From the NCBI RefSeq assembly GCF_015865035.1, contig NZ_JADZGI010000001.1, forward strand, positions 62,001 through 126,000: DNA of 64,000 nucleotides, read 5' to 3'. The notes beneath the pieces are model-generated. The model did no database searches. It saw only the letters and a list, made by a program, of their open reading frames with translations, and was not told the origin of the DNA. The DNA comes from Novosphingobium aureum (lineage in GTDB: Bacteria; Pseudomonadota; Alphaproteobacteria; Sphingomonadales; Sphingomonadaceae). This document shows positions 1-10,361 of this stretch, piece by piece. The stretch's first letter is position 1. Each line of letters opens with the position of its first letter. The position numbers and the translations under genes were made by a program.

Positions 1-13
1 CATGCACTAGGTG

Positions 14-38
14 AAACTGGAAGAAATCGATCCAGTTT
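14..38. promoter_or_regulatory. Inverted repeat upstream of the suf regulator
   Basis: A perfect 7-bp inverted repeat (AAACTGG / CCAGTTT) with an 11-nt spacer lies 29 nt before the start codon of the Rrf2-family regulator. Its place suggests an operator for autoregulation of the suf operon, because Rrf2/IscR-type regulators usually bind dyad sites at their own promoters. It does not closely match the classical E. coli IscR type 1 or type 2 consensus, so the assignment is inferred from position and symmetry. Confidence 0.45.
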
Positions 39-67
39 GACCTTCGGGCCACTTCGCAAGGGAGCCT

Positions 68-508
68 ATGCGCCTTTCCAGCATGGCAGATTACGCCGTC
101 GTCATCATGTCCGCAGCCGCGCGGCATTGTGGCGCGTGCGCGCTCGCCATGCCCGATGGCGGCAAGCGCTCGCTGCTTTCGGCCGGACAGCTCGCGCAGG
201 AGACGGGCGTGCCTGCCCCGACCGTGCAGAAGCTGGTGAGCAAGCTGACTGCCGCTGGCCTGCTGCGCTCGTCGCGCGGGGTCGGGGGCGGGCTGCGACT
301 GGCACGACCGCCCGCAGCGATCACGATCGCCGATATCGTCGAAGCCGTGGAGGGCCCCATTGCGCTCACCGCGTGCATCGATAATGGCAAGCACGATTGC
401 ACGCTGGAAGGCCAGTGCAACGTGCGTCCGCACTGGTCGCCGGTGAACGCGGCCGTGCGCGGGGCATTGGCACAGGTGCCCCTGACCCAGTTCGTCGAGG
501 AAGCATAA
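68..508 (+). CDS. Rrf2-family Fe-S regulator of the suf operon
   Basis: A 146-residue winged-helix regulator of the Rrf2/IscR/SufR type. The N-terminal half is the winged helix (LSSMADYAVVIM, then the recognition helix region QLAQETGVPAPTVQKLVSKL). Three cysteines in the C-terminal half (CIDNGKHDC and GQC, followed by RPHW) are spaced as expected for a [2Fe-2S] cluster, so the protein probably senses cluster supply. A good Shine-Dalgarno (AAGGGAG) precedes the ATG. It is the first gene of the suf operon: its TAA stop directly abuts the sufB ATG. Repression of the operon by the cluster-bound form is the family norm, and is inference here. Confidence 0.88.
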   Translation: MRLSSMADYAVVIMSAAARHCGACALAMPDGGKRSLLSAGQLAQETGVPAPTVQKLVSKLTAAGLLRSSRGVGGGLRLARPPAAITIADIVEAVEGPIALTACIDNGKHDCTLEGQCNVRPHWSPVNAAVRGALAQVPLTQFVEEA

Positions 509-2005
509 ATGACACAGGATTCCGCCCCGCCCGCCCCCGAGGTGCGCGACCAGGCCGCCCGCGACGCCGCGGCGCGTGTTGCCGACTATGAGCATGGCTG
601 GTCGTCCGACATCGAGCAGGAATATGGCCCCAAGGGCCTGTCCGAGGACACCGTGCGCTTCATCTCGGCCAAGAAGGAAGAGCCCGAGTGGATGCTCGAG
701 TGGCGCCTCAAGGCCTATCGCCGCTGGCTCGAGATGACCCCGCCCGACTGGGCCAAGCTCGACGTGCCGCCGATCGACTATCAGGAAGCCTACTACTGGG
801 CCGCGCCCAAGAAGAAGCCGACGCTCAACAGCCTCGACGAGGTCGATCCCGAGATCCTGCGCGTCTACGAGAAGCTGGGCATTCCGCTCGAGGAGCAGAA
901 GGTGCTCGCCGGTGTCGAGGGCGCGCGCAAGGTCGCGGTCGACGCGGTCTTCGACTCGGTCTCGGTCGCCACCACCTTCCGCAAGGAGCTGGAAGCGGCG
1001 GGCGTGATCTTCCGCTCGATCTCCGAGGCGATCCGCGAATACCCCGAGCTGGTGAAGAAGTGGCTCGGCAAGGTCGTGCCCCAGCATGACAACTACTTCG
1101 CGGCGCTCAACTGCGCGGTCTTCTCGGACGGGACCTTCGTCTACGTCCCCGAAGGCGTGCGCTGCCCCATGGAGCTCTCGACCTATTTCCGCATCAACGC
1201 CGAGAACACAGGCCAGTTCGAGCGCACGCTGATCGTCGCCGACAAGGGCGCCTACGTCTCGTACCTCGAAGGCTGCACCGCCCCCCAGCGCGACGAGAAC
1301 CAGCTACACGCGGCCGTCGTCGAACTGGTCGCGCTCGAAGATGCCGAGATCAAGTATTCGACGGTGCAGAACTGGTACCCCGGCAACGCCGAGGGCAAGG
1401 GAGGCATCTACAACTTCGTGACCAAGCGCGCGCTGTGCCAGGGCGACCGTTCGAAGGTGTCCTGGACCCAGGTCGAAACCGGCTCCGCCGTGACTTGGAA
1501 GTACCCCTCGTGCGTGCTCAACGGCAAGGATTCGGTCGGCGAGTTCTACTCGGTCGCGGTCACCAACAACTTCCAGCAGGCCGATACCGGCACCAAGATG
1601 ATCCACAACGGCGCGGGCTCGCGCTCGACGATCATCTCGAAGGGCATTTCGGCGGGCAAGTCGAACAACACCTATCGCGGCCTCGTGCGCGTGGGCGCCT
1701 CGGCGGAAAACGTGCGCAACTTCACCCAGTGCGATTCGCTGCTGCTGGGCAAGGAGTGCGGCGCGCACACCGTGCCCTATATCGAGGTGAAGAACCCCTC
1801 GGCGCAGATCGAGCACGAGGCGACCACCTCGAAGATCAGCGACGACCAGCTGTTCTACGCCATGCAGCGCGGCCTCGACACCGAGGCGGCGGTCGGGCTC
1901 ATCGTCAACGGCTTTGCCAAGGAAGTGCTCCAGCAATTGCCGATGGAATTCGCGGTCGAGGCGCAAAAGCTGCTCGGCATCTCGCTCGAAGGGAGTGTCG
2001 GCTGA
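509..2005 (+). CDS. sufB: Fe-S cluster assembly scaffold SufB
   Basis: A 498-residue SufB, full length for the family. It forms the SufBC2D scaffold on which Fe-S clusters are built in the cytoplasm. The core beta-helix contains the conserved SYLEGCTAP segment with the cysteine that accepts sulfur from the SufS/SufE side. The C-terminal region has KECGAHTVPYIEVKNPSA and HEATTSKI, the SufB/SufD signature. The stop codon overlaps the start of the next gene by one base (TGATG), so translation is probably coupled. The sequence is well conserved, with no sign of damage. Confidence 0.97.
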   Translation: MTQDSAPPAPEVRDQAARDAAARVADYEHGWSSDIEQEYGPKGLSEDTVRFISAKKEEPEWMLEWRLKAYRRWLEMTPPDWAKLDVPPIDYQEAYYWAAPKKKPTLNSLDEVDPEILRVYEKLGIPLEEQKVLAGVEGARKVAVDAVFDSVSVATTFRKELEAAGVIFRSISEAIREYPELVKKWLGKVVPQHDNYFAALNCAVFSDGTFVYVPEGVRCPMELSTYFRINAENTGQFERTLIVADKGAYVSYLEGCTAPQRDENQLHAAVVELVALEDAEIKYSTVQNWYPGNAEGKGGIYNFVTKRALCQGDRSKVSWTQVETGSAVTWKYPSCVLNGKDSVGEFYSVAVTNNFQQADTGTKMIHNGAGSRSTIISKGISAGKSNNTYRGLVRVGASAENVRNFTQCDSLLLGKECGAHTVPYIEVKNPSAQIEHEATTSKISDDQLFYAMQRGLDTEAAVGLIVNGFAKEVLQQLPMEFAVEAQKLLGISLEGSVG

Positions 2006-2495
2006 TGGCCACCGAACGCAAGACCCTGGGCGTAAGCCTTTCGGGCGGGCCCAAGGCTGACGCCAAGGCCAGCTTCAACGTCAAGGGCGCCCGGCTGGAG
2101 ACGCTGAAGGAGCGCGCCAGGGATATCCGCCGCAACCCCAGCGAGGCGCAGAAAGCCCTCTGGGCCGAGCTTTCGGGCTCGAAGCAGGGCGGCGTGAAGT
2201 TCATTCGCCAGTCGGTGGTGGGTTCGACCATCGTCGACTTCGCCTGCCCGTCGCGCTGGATCGTGGTGCAGCTGAGCGCCGATGATTCGAACCCCGACGT
2301 CAACGAGCTGCAGGACCGCAAGCTGACAGAGGTCGGTATTCGCGTGTTGCGCTTCTCCGAGGACGAAGTGCTCGAGCGCATCGAAGGCGTCGTGCGCGAG
2401 ATCAACACAGAACTCAACGTGCCGTTCGACAAGCGCTCCGCGCGCCGGAAGGCCGGTTCCACTGCTACGCCCCGCTTCGACGAGGGCGCTGAAGG

Positions 2496-2499
<4 letters not shown>
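2005..2499 (+). CDS. DUF559 (Vsr-fold) protein inside the suf operon, active site degraded
   Basis: A 164-residue protein with a DUF559 domain in its middle and C-terminal half. The family core is visible: RRNPSEAQKALWAEL, KFIRQSVVGSTIVDFACP and GIRVLRFSEDEVL. DUF559 proteins have the restriction-endonuclease/Vsr fold and usually carry an acidic-plus-histidine strand close to VVELDGGxH. Here that strand reads VVQLSADDS, so the acidic and histidine positions look lost. About 35 residues of low-complexity sequence precede the domain. It starts on the sufB stop and overlaps sufC by four bases, so it is co-translated with Fe-S scaffold genes. Its role is unknown; a structural or DNA/RNA-binding job seems likelier than nuclease activity (inference). 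I chose the ATG at the sufB stop; the upstream in-frame extension is sufB antiframe. Confidence 0.85.
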
Positions 2500-3253
<754 letters not shown>

Positions 3254-3257
<4 letters not shown>

Positions 3258-3987
3258 GCGGTACGGCAACCCTCCCCACCCGCAAGGACGAGGACTTCCG
3301 CTACGCCGACATGACCGCGCTGGCGCAGGTCTGGCCGATCGTGCCCGAGGAAATCTCGGTCGCAGCCGGCGAGGAAGCCGCGCTCGAGATCGTCGAGAGC
3401 GGCGCCGAACCGGTGGCGCGCCACCTGCTGATCACGCTCGGCAAGGGCGCGAAGTTCGACCTGCGCGTGCTCAGCGCGGGCCCCGCCTATGGCCGCATCG
3501 CCATCGAGGCCCGCCTCGGCGAGGGCGCGGACTTCACGCTGGGCGCGGCGCAGCTGGCGACGGGCAAGGAAACGCTCGAGGTGGTCACCAAGGTGGTCCA
3601 CGCCGAGAAGGACGCGACCTCCAGCCAGATCGTGCGCTCGGTGCTCGCGGATCACTCGACCGGCAGCTACCTCGGCTGCATCGGGGTCGAGCGCGGCGCG
3701 GACGGCACCGATGCCCAGCAGTCGGTGCGCGCGATGCTGCTCGACCGCACCGCGACGGCCAATGCCAAGCCCGAGCTCGAGATCTACGCCGACGACGTTA
3801 AGGCGGCGCACGGCTGCGCGGTCGGCGAGCTCGATGCGCAGGGCCTGTTCTACCTGATGAGCCGCGGCCTCACCCCCGCCGATGCAAAGCGCCTGATGCT
3901 TCAGGCCTTCATCGCCGAGGCCTTTGCCGGTGCGGCGGGCGAGGAAGCGCTCACCGCTGCCGCGCAGGAGCGTCTGGAGGCGATCCT

Positions 3988-3991
<4 letters not shown>
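3254..3991 (+). CDS. sufD: Fe-S assembly protein SufD (short form)
   Basis: A 245-residue SufD/SufB-family protein, partner of SufB and SufC in the scaffold. It is much shorter than E. coli SufD (about 420 residues): the long N-terminal helical region is reduced to about 60 residues (TRKDEDFRYADMTALAQVW), and the beta-helix and C-terminal helices remain. The C-terminal signature is visible as KPELEIYADDVKAAHGCAVGELD followed by LFYLMSRGL. The ATG overlaps the sufC stop (ATGA). The short form recurs in related alphaproteobacteria as far as I know, so I do not read it as a truncation. Confidence 0.92.
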
Positions 3992-5198
<1,207 letters not shown>

Positions 5199-5202
<4 letters not shown>

Positions 5203-5684
5203 ACGACGAGAAGCCCACCTTCCGCGTGGAAGAAGTCGATGCAGCGACCCCGCCCCAGCGCGCACGGGTCGACGATGCAGCGGCTCCCGCTGCCGGTGCC
5301 GCGGGCGGCGAACGCCAGCGCGACTATCTCGACGGTTTCCTCGCCGAGAAGCCGCAGGGCGAGGACCCCGGCGCGCCCGGCGGTGCGATCTACGAAGCCG
5401 TGATCGATGCGCTGAAGGAAATCTTCGACCCCGAGATCCCGGTCAACATCTACGACCTGGGGCTCATCTACAATGTCGAGGTCTCCGACGAGGCATCGGT
5501 CAACGTTATCATGACGCTCACGACACCGCACTGCCCGGTCGCCGAATCGATGCCCGGCGAAGTCGAGATGCGCGTTGCCGCGGTGCCCGGCGTTCGCGAT
5601 TGCGAGGTCGCGCTGGTGTGGGATCCGCCGTGGGACATGGCCAAGATGTCCGACGAGGCCAAGCTCGAACTGGGCATGCTGTGA
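5199..5684 (+). CDS. SUF-associated DUF59 (MIP18-like) protein, SufT family
   Basis: A 161-residue protein with a C-terminal DUF59/MIP18 domain (about residues 60-161) and a disordered Ala/Pro-rich N terminus. Key segments are DPEIPVNIYDLGLIYNV, MTLTTPHCPVAESMP and VWDPPWDMAKMSDEAK, the pattern of the SufT subgroup that helps Fe-S maturation. The lone cysteine in TPHCPV is the residue thought to hold metal in this family. The ATG overlaps the sufS stop by four bases, so it is a true member of the operon. Confidence 0.93.
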
Positions 5685-6199
5685 GCGAGCCGAGCACCAC
5701 ACTGGAGCCGCAGACGGACGCGGTGACCGTACGGCTTGCCGACTACGGCTACGCGCCCGACGGCGAGGCGCTGGTCGTGCTGCTCGACGCCTATGCGCGC
5801 GATCCGATGGGCGGTGGCAAGGGCCTCGACCCGGCGGTCGCGAACCGCCTCGTGCCCGCGCTCAACGCCTTTCCGGGTGCCTTCTCGATGCTCGCCTTCC
5901 GCGATGGCAAGCCGGTCGGCCTCGCCAATTGCTTCACCGCCTTCTCGACCTTCGCCGCACGCCCGCTCGTCAACATCCACGATCTCGTGGTAGAAGAGGG
6001 ACATCGCGGACAGGGCATCGGCCGCGCGCTGATGCAGGCCGTCGAGGCCGAAGCAGCCCGTCGCGGCGCGCTCAAGGTCACGCTCGAGGTGCTTTCGGGC
6101 AACGAGCGGGCCAAGGCGCTCTATGCCGCGCAAGGGTACGAAAGCTACGCGCTCGATCCCGCCAAGGGGACGGCGCAGTTCTGGGAAAAGACGCTATGA
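5681..6199 (+). CDS. GNAT-family N-acetyltransferase in the suf operon
   Basis: A 172-residue acetyl-CoA-dependent acyltransferase of the GNAT superfamily. The central motif A is VVEEGHRGQGIGRALMQAVE, with the pyrophosphate-binding R-G-Q-G-I-G loop. The C-terminal motif B region is LEVLSGNERAKALYAAQGY. The start is GTG, overlapping the stop of the DUF59 gene (GTGA); the N terminus then reads SEPSTTLEPQTDAVTVRL. The substrate cannot be read from the sequence. Tight coupling between two Fe-S genes suggests a linked role, but this may be only convenience of co-expression. Confidence 0.88.
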   Translation: MSEPSTTLEPQTDAVTVRLADYGYAPDGEALVVLLDAYARDPMGGGKGLDPAVANRLVPALNAFPGAFSMLAFRDGKPVGLANCFTAFSTFAARPLVNIHDLVVEEGHRGQGIGRALMQAVEAEAARRGALKVTLEVLSGNERAKALYAAQGYESYALDPAKGTAQFWEKTL

Positions 6200-6558
6200 C
6201 GACCACCACCGCAACCGCCCGTCCGCGCCCCGCCGCCGTCGTGCTCACGCCCAATGCCGAGGCGCGCGTCGCCGCACTGATGGCAAAGGCACCCGCGGAG
6301 GCCATCGGCGTCAAGCTCTCGACCCCGCGTCGCGGCTGCTCGGGCCTCGCCTACTCGGTCGACTACGTCACCGAGGAAGTGGCGATGGACGAGAAGATCG
6401 AGACCCCGGGGGGCACCTTCTACATCGACAGTGCCTCGGTGCTCTATCTGATCGGCTCGACGATGGACTGGAAGGAAGACGACTTCACCGCCGGATTCGT
6501 CTTCGACAACCCCAACGCCAAGGGTGCCTGCGGCTGCGGCGAGAGCTTCACCGTCTAA
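6196..6558 (+). CDS. sufA: A-type Fe-S carrier SufA/IscA
   Basis: A 120-residue HesB/IscA-type carrier that accepts clusters from the scaffold and passes them to target proteins. The three ligand cysteines are present, one in RRGCSGL and two in the C-terminal GACGCGESF. A 15-residue Thr/Arg/Pro tail precedes the conserved VVLTPNAEARV. The ATG overlaps the stop of the acetyltransferase gene. It closes the operon; a second A-type carrier (erpA-like) lies about 51 kb downstream. Confidence 0.95.
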   Translation: MTTTTATARPRPAAVVLTPNAEARVAALMAKAPAEAIGVKLSTPRRGCSGLAYSVDYVTEEVAMDEKIETPGGTFYIDSASVLYLIGSTMDWKEDDFTAGFVFDNPNAKGACGCGESFTV

Positions 6559-6584
6559 GCGCGCTGGCTCTTCCGGACAAAAGT

Positions 6585-6600
6585 CAGGACCCTAGTCCTG
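6585..6600. terminator. Short hairpin between convergent genes
   Basis: A 6-bp perfect stem (CAGGAC / GTCCTG) with a CCTA loop sits in the 33-bp gap between the end of sufA and the end of the oppositely oriented next gene, and its loop contains that gene's stop codon. It may stop transcription from either side, but there is no T-tract, so this is a weak call. The motif GTCAGGACC resembles the ends of the MITE-like element described later. Confidence 0.35.
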
Positions 6601-7524
6601 CGCGAGGAAGCGCAGCAGCGCCTTGTCGTATTCGTCGACCTCCCCGTTGCGCGCAATCCTGCCGTCGAGCCAGTCCGCTTCCTCGCCGGTGATCTCTCGC
6701 GCGGCGGCGACCAGTGCCTCGAGTTCGGGTCGAGGGCCCTTGCGTCCGAAAGACTCAGCAACCTGCGCGGGACTGGCGAGCATCGCCAGCACGCGCCCCA
6801 TGAACCCGCCGACCGACGAGCCGGTATCCTTCATGAAGGCTTCGAGTTCGGCCGCGCGCTCGCGGCCGAGCGGCGTATGCTGAACAAAACCCTGCAGGTA
6901 GCTGCCCACGCCCTGCACGAAGAGCGCCTTCCATTCGAGCGCATTGTCTGCGCCGAGCGTCTCATCCTTCAGGCGGAAGAGCATTTCGGCCTCACGGCGG
7001 CTGACCGCAGCGGGACGGTCCGATCCGCTGGCGAAGAGTACCCGGCGCAGGATCAGCGCCTCGGCCTCGTTGACCTTGCCCTTCTCGAGCATGCCGCCGC
7101 CGCGCATCGGTCCCTCGCCGGTCAGGACCATGCGCTCGATCGTCCCGATCGCCCACAGGCGCAGCATTTCTGGGGTTTCGTGCGATGTCTCGAGGATACG
7201 AACCAGAGCCTCGAGCTCGGTCAAGGAGCACAGGCAACCGTCGGCATCGACATGATCGACGAACCAGCTGGCATTGGCCTCGGTCACATAGCCGCGCGGG
7301 GAAAGCCTGTTGACGACGTAGTCGGCAATGGCCTCGACGAAAAAGTCGCTCCACTCGCTGCAGGGAACCGAGACCCGCGCATTGATCGCGAAGATCTCTT
7401 CGGCCAGCTCGGGCTCGATCGAGCCGCTGGCCCAGCCCGCCAGACGCAGCGCCGCGACTTCCTCGGCGCGAATCACCCCGTCGAGCAGCGCCTGCTCTGC
7501 TACATCCTTGAAATTCGTAGACAT
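6592..7524 (-). CDS. Hypothetical protein with four helical repeats
   Basis: A 310-residue soluble protein that I cannot place in a named family with confidence. It appears to contain four copies of a roughly 30-residue unit. They begin near VIRAEEVAALRLAGW (residue 17), YVTEANASWFVDHVDADG (about 78), KVNEAEALILRRVLFASG (about 150) and EITGEEADWLDGRIARNG (about 278). The shared pattern is an acidic start, a helix, a turn with G/D/N, then a second helix with E and L, which recalls degenerate EF-hands. No signal peptide or membrane segment is seen. The gene is monocistronic and converges on sufA. Confidence 0.7.
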   Translation of the reverse strand: MSTNFKDVAEQALLDGVIRAEEVAALRLAGWASGSIEPELAEEIFAINARVSVPCSEWSDFFVEAIADYVVNRLSPRGYVTEANASWFVDHVDADGCLCSLTELEALVRILETSHETPEMLRLWAIGTIERMVLTGEGPMRGGGMLEKGKVNEAEALILRRVLFASGSDRPAAVSRREAEMLFRLKDETLGADNALEWKALFVQGVGSYLQGFVQHTPLGRERAAELEAFMKDTGSSVGGFMGRVLAMLASPAQVAESFGRKGPRPELEALVAAAREITGEEADWLDGRIARNGEVDEYDKALLRFLAQD

Positions 7525-7592
7525 CGTATCCGCGACCCCTCTTCCTTGGGGTCAAATCTGCCATTCGCGGACTAATCGATGGTTAATTCCGC

Positions 7593-8075
7593 TTACTTCT
7601 GGCGCAGAGCAGCGACGCAGGCGGCGCGGTCGACGTCCTGTCCGTCGGACGAACGTCGCGCATCAACGTATGTCGCGACCGGCGTCTTCGAGCCCGAGGT
7701 CGGATAGAGATAGACGTCGAGCAGACAGGCGCGCCCGGTAAACTGCAGCTTGCGCGCATCGCCCTCCCACACCCGCAGGCGCGGTGCACCGAACTGGCGC
7801 TCGAGCTCTCGCTCGGTGACGCCGATCACGCCCTCGAGCCCGCGGATGGTCTGGAAGCTGGGGTCGCGCGCACCGCTCGGCGCTGCCGGACGGACACTGG
7901 GCACGCGGGTCGGCGTGCGGGTCGAACCTCCGCCGCCTCCTGACGCCGAAACGCAACCCGCCAGCAACAGGGCCAGGCCACAGGCAGTGGCAAGCGGACG
8001 GATCGGAAAGGGACGCAAGGTCCCTTGCGCGACTGGGACCTGCGAGCGCGAAGGCGCAAGGTTCGGGATCATCAT
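7593..8075 (-). CDS. Putative lipoprotein
   Basis: A 160-residue predicted lipoprotein. A basic N terminus and hydrophobic stretch lead to a lipobox LLAGC near residue 40, followed by a Ser/Gly linker. The mature part has GVIGVTERELERQFGAPRLRV, a pattern seen in small SmpA/OmlA-like folds, then a core with two cysteines (GRACLLDVYLY and DRAACVAAL) that may form a disulfide. I chose the tandem ATG at the start of the signal sequence; longer in-frame extensions have no signal-peptide character. The function is not known. It is divergent from the kinase gene downstream. Confidence 0.72.
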   Translation of the reverse strand: MMIPNLAPSRSQVPVAQGTLRPFPIRPLATACGLALLLAGCVSASGGGGGSTRTPTRVPSVRPAAPSGARDPSFQTIRGLEGVIGVTERELERQFGAPRLRVWEGDARKLQFTGRACLLDVYLYPTSGSKTPVATYVDARRSSDGQDVDRAACVAALRQK

Positions 8076-8245
8076 TATCCGCCAGCGTGTTGCGCGCCGA
8101 CCCCATCGTGTCAACGCAAAGTGAAGGTGCAAGGTGTTGCCCCGCGATAAACGGCGCGCTACTCGCGCCATGATGCATTGCGTGAGCCACGCAAGCCCGC
8201 AACACTTCCCGAACATTCTTCCCCTACGAAAAGGACTATCCCCGC

Positions 8246-9244
8246 ATGAGCCAGCCTGCCCCGACCCTGGACGTCATTGCCATCGGCAATGCCATCGTCG
8301 ACGTCATGGCGCCCTGCGAGGATGCACTGATCGAGGAACTGGGCCTCGTGCGCGGCGGCATGACGCTGATCGACACCGACGGCGCACGCGACCTCTACGC
8401 GCGTATGGGTCAGGCCACCGAGATCTCGGGCGGTTCGGCCGCGAACACGCTGGCAGGTCTCGCCGCGCTCGGCGCGCAATGTGGGTTCATCGGGCAGGTT
8501 GCGGATGACCAGCTCGGCGAGATCTTCGCGCACGACATCCGCGCCGGCGGCATTGCCTTCGAGACCGCCGCGCGCGCGGGCGATCCGCCGACGGCCCGGT
8601 GCCTGATCTTCGTCACCCCCGATGGCCAGCGCACGATGAACACCTACCTCGGTGCCTCGCAGTTTCTGCCTGCCGAGGCGCTGAACCTCGACACCATCGC
8701 CAGCGCGCAGGTGCTCTACCTCGAAGGGTACCTGTGGGATCCCGAAGAGCCGCGCGCGGCCATGCGCGCCGCGATCGAGGCCGCGCGCAATGCGGGCCGC
8801 AAGGTTGCCTTCACGCTCTCCGATGCCTTCGTCATCAACCGCCACGGCGACGACTTCCGCGCGATGATCGATGCCGGGCAGATCGACATTCTCTTCGCCA
8901 ACGAGATCGAACTGGCGACGCTGACCGGTGAGCAGGACTTCGATGCTGGCATCGCAGCGCTTGCGCCCAAGGTGCCGGTCCTCGTCGTGACCCGCTCCGA
9001 ACACGGGGCGGTTGCCGCAACCGGCGGCGAGATCACGCATGTTCCCGCCGAGCCGATCGAGAAGGTAGTCGACACCACCGGCGCGGGCGACCTGTTCGCC
9101 GCCGGCTTCCTCTTCGGCCACGTGCGGGGAATGGACGTTGCCAAGTGCCTGCGTCTTGGTGCAATCTGCGCCAGCGAGATCATCTCGCACATGGGCGCGC
9201 GTCCCGAGGTCGATCTCAAGCAGCTCGTCGCCGAGCGCGGCTGA
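8246..9244 (+). CDS. PfkB-family carbohydrate/adenosine kinase
   Basis: A 332-residue ribokinase-fold sugar or nucleoside kinase. The N-terminal signature is AIGNAIVDVMAPC and GGSAANTLAGLAALGA. The C-terminal PfkB signature DTTGAGDLFAAGFLFG holds the anion hole (GAGD) and the catalytic aspartate. Length and motifs fit the alphaproteobacterial 'adenosine kinase' subgroup, but substrate choice within PfkB proteins cannot be fixed by eye. It is followed after about 60 nt by a DnaQ-fold gene on the same strand. Confidence 0.9.
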   Translation: MSQPAPTLDVIAIGNAIVDVMAPCEDALIEELGLVRGGMTLIDTDGARDLYARMGQATEISGGSAANTLAGLAALGAQCGFIGQVADDQLGEIFAHDIRAGGIAFETAARAGDPPTARCLIFVTPDGQRTMNTYLGASQFLPAEALNLDTIASAQVLYLEGYLWDPEEPRAAMRAAIEAARNAGRKVAFTLSDAFVINRHGDDFRAMIDAGQIDILFANEIELATLTGEQDFDAGIAALAPKVPVLVVTRSEHGAVAATGGEITHVPAEPIEKVVDTTGAGDLFAAGFLFGHVRGMDVAKCLRLGAICASEIISHMGARPEVDLKQLVAERG

Positions 9245-9264
9245 GGCCGGAGCAACCGACAGCA

Positions 9265-9316
9265 GCCGGACAGCGCCCCCGTAAGACGAGGAGGTCTATG
9301 GGTTGAGCTGTCCGGC
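9265..9316 (+). promoter_or_regulatory. Long-loop hairpin enclosing the ribosome site of the exonuclease gene
   Basis: A perfect 10-bp inverted repeat (GCCGGACAGC / GCTGTCCGGC) spans 32 nt that include the Shine-Dalgarno (GAGGAG) and the TTG start codon of the next gene. The 3' arm begins two bases after the start codon. In mRNA this would present or hide the start site in a loop. Whether it is regulatory is untested. Confidence 0.35.
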
Positions 9317-9821
9317 GCTGATCGATTTCGAGGCGAGCTGCCTGCCCGAATACGGGCAGTCCTTCCCGATCGAGGTCGCCATCGCGCGCATCGACGGCTC
9401 GAGCCGGGCCTGGCTGATCCGCCCCTCGCCTGCCTGGCGCTACTGGGACTGGTCGGACGAGGCCGAGGCGCTGCACGGCATCAGCCGCGAACTGCTCGCG
9501 GACAAGGGCCAGCCTCCCGAACTGGTGCTCGACGAGATGATCGCCTTCACCCAGGACTGCGATCTCTACGCCGATGCCGACCTCGACGAATACTGGCTCG
9601 AGGTCCTGTGCCACGCGGTCAAGCGCCCGCCACCCTTCCCGATCCGCTACCTCGGCGAATTCATCGGTCGACGCGGCTACACCCGCCCGCAGGTCGTCAG
9701 TGCGCTCGAGGAAGCGAAACGCCGCGCACCCAAGGAACACCTCGCGCGCGAGGATGCCAAGCGGCTGGCGATCATGGTCAAATACCTGCTCGACCAACCG
9801 CCGCAGGGCCTCAGCCGCTAA
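9303..9821 (+). CDS. DnaQ-fold (DEDDh) 3'-5' exonuclease-like protein
   Basis: A 172-residue RNase H/DnaQ-fold protein. The first acidic pair is in LIDFEAS (D-x-E), the second acidic region is in CDLYADADLDEYWL, and the third motif H-x-A-x-x-D-A appears as HLAREDAKRLA near residue 147. GISRELL matches the Exo I-type helix. The start is TTG after a strong GAGGAGG Shine-Dalgarno; an ATG five bases earlier is out of frame and stops at once. A role in trimming DNA or RNA ends is likely from the fold, but the substrate is not known. Confidence 0.75.
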   Translation: MSCPALIDFEASCLPEYGQSFPIEVAIARIDGSSRAWLIRPSPAWRYWDWSDEAEALHGISRELLADKGQPPELVLDEMIAFTQDCDLYADADLDEYWLEVLCHAVKRPPPFPIRYLGEFIGRRGYTRPQVVSALEEAKRRAPKEHLAREDAKRLAIMVKYLLDQPPQGLSR

Positions 9822-9843
9822 CCGCCAGTCATCGGACTGGACC

Positions 9844-10356
9844 TCAGGACGCAGGGACAGGTGCGTCGTCTGCGCTCGCGGCCTGCATCTCGCGCAGGCG
9901 CCCGACACATTCCTGCCGCGCGCCGTCGCGCTCCTCGACGAGACGGTCGGCGAGCCGGGTGGTCAGCGCGCATTCTCGCTCGGGGCGGATCGGGTGGTCG
10001 CGCAGGCATCCCTTCTCGGTAGCGAAGAGGTTGTCGGCACAGTCCTCGAAGGCAGCGACGTCGGCGGCATGCTGGGCGCGGCAGGCTGCTGCCCAATGGT
10101 TCTTGTAGGTCAGCTCGGCGGCATTGTTGCAGTCCTCGTAGGCGACCTGGGCCGCCTTCTCGCGTCTGGCCCTGTCGGCCAGAGCCTTGGTCTGCACGCG
10201 CGCGCTGTCCTGCTGCTCGACCATTTCCTGTGTCTGGCGATGCAAGTCCTGCGAGGGCAGGTAGATCCCGTAGTAGAAGCCGACGCCCCCGCCCGCGAGC
10301 AGCGCCGCGAGCGAGAGCGAGAGCTTCAGCACCGTATCGACCCGGCTGCCCGACAT
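9844..10356 (-). CDS. Membrane-anchored hypothetical protein
   Basis: A 170-residue protein with one N-terminal membrane segment (about residues 10-30, LKLSLSLAALLAGGGVGFYYGIY cut here to its hydrophobic run). A charged, coiled-coil-prone region rich in Gln/Arg/Glu follows. The C-terminal half has six cysteines (CNNAAE, AACRAQH, FEDCADN, KGCLRD, RECALT, RQECVGR), suggesting disulfides in the periplasm. It starts five bases after the purD stop on the same strand and may share its transcript. I do not recognise a family. Confidence 0.65.
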   Translation of the reverse strand: MSGSRVDTVLKLSLSLAALLAGGGVGFYYGIYLPSQDLHRQTQEMVEQQDSARVQTKALADRARREKAAQVAYEDCNNAAELTYKNHWAAACRAQHAADVAAFEDCADNLFATEKGCLRDHPIRPERECALTTRLADRLVEERDGARQECVGRLREMQAASADDAPVPAS

Positions 10357-10361
10357 CGCGT

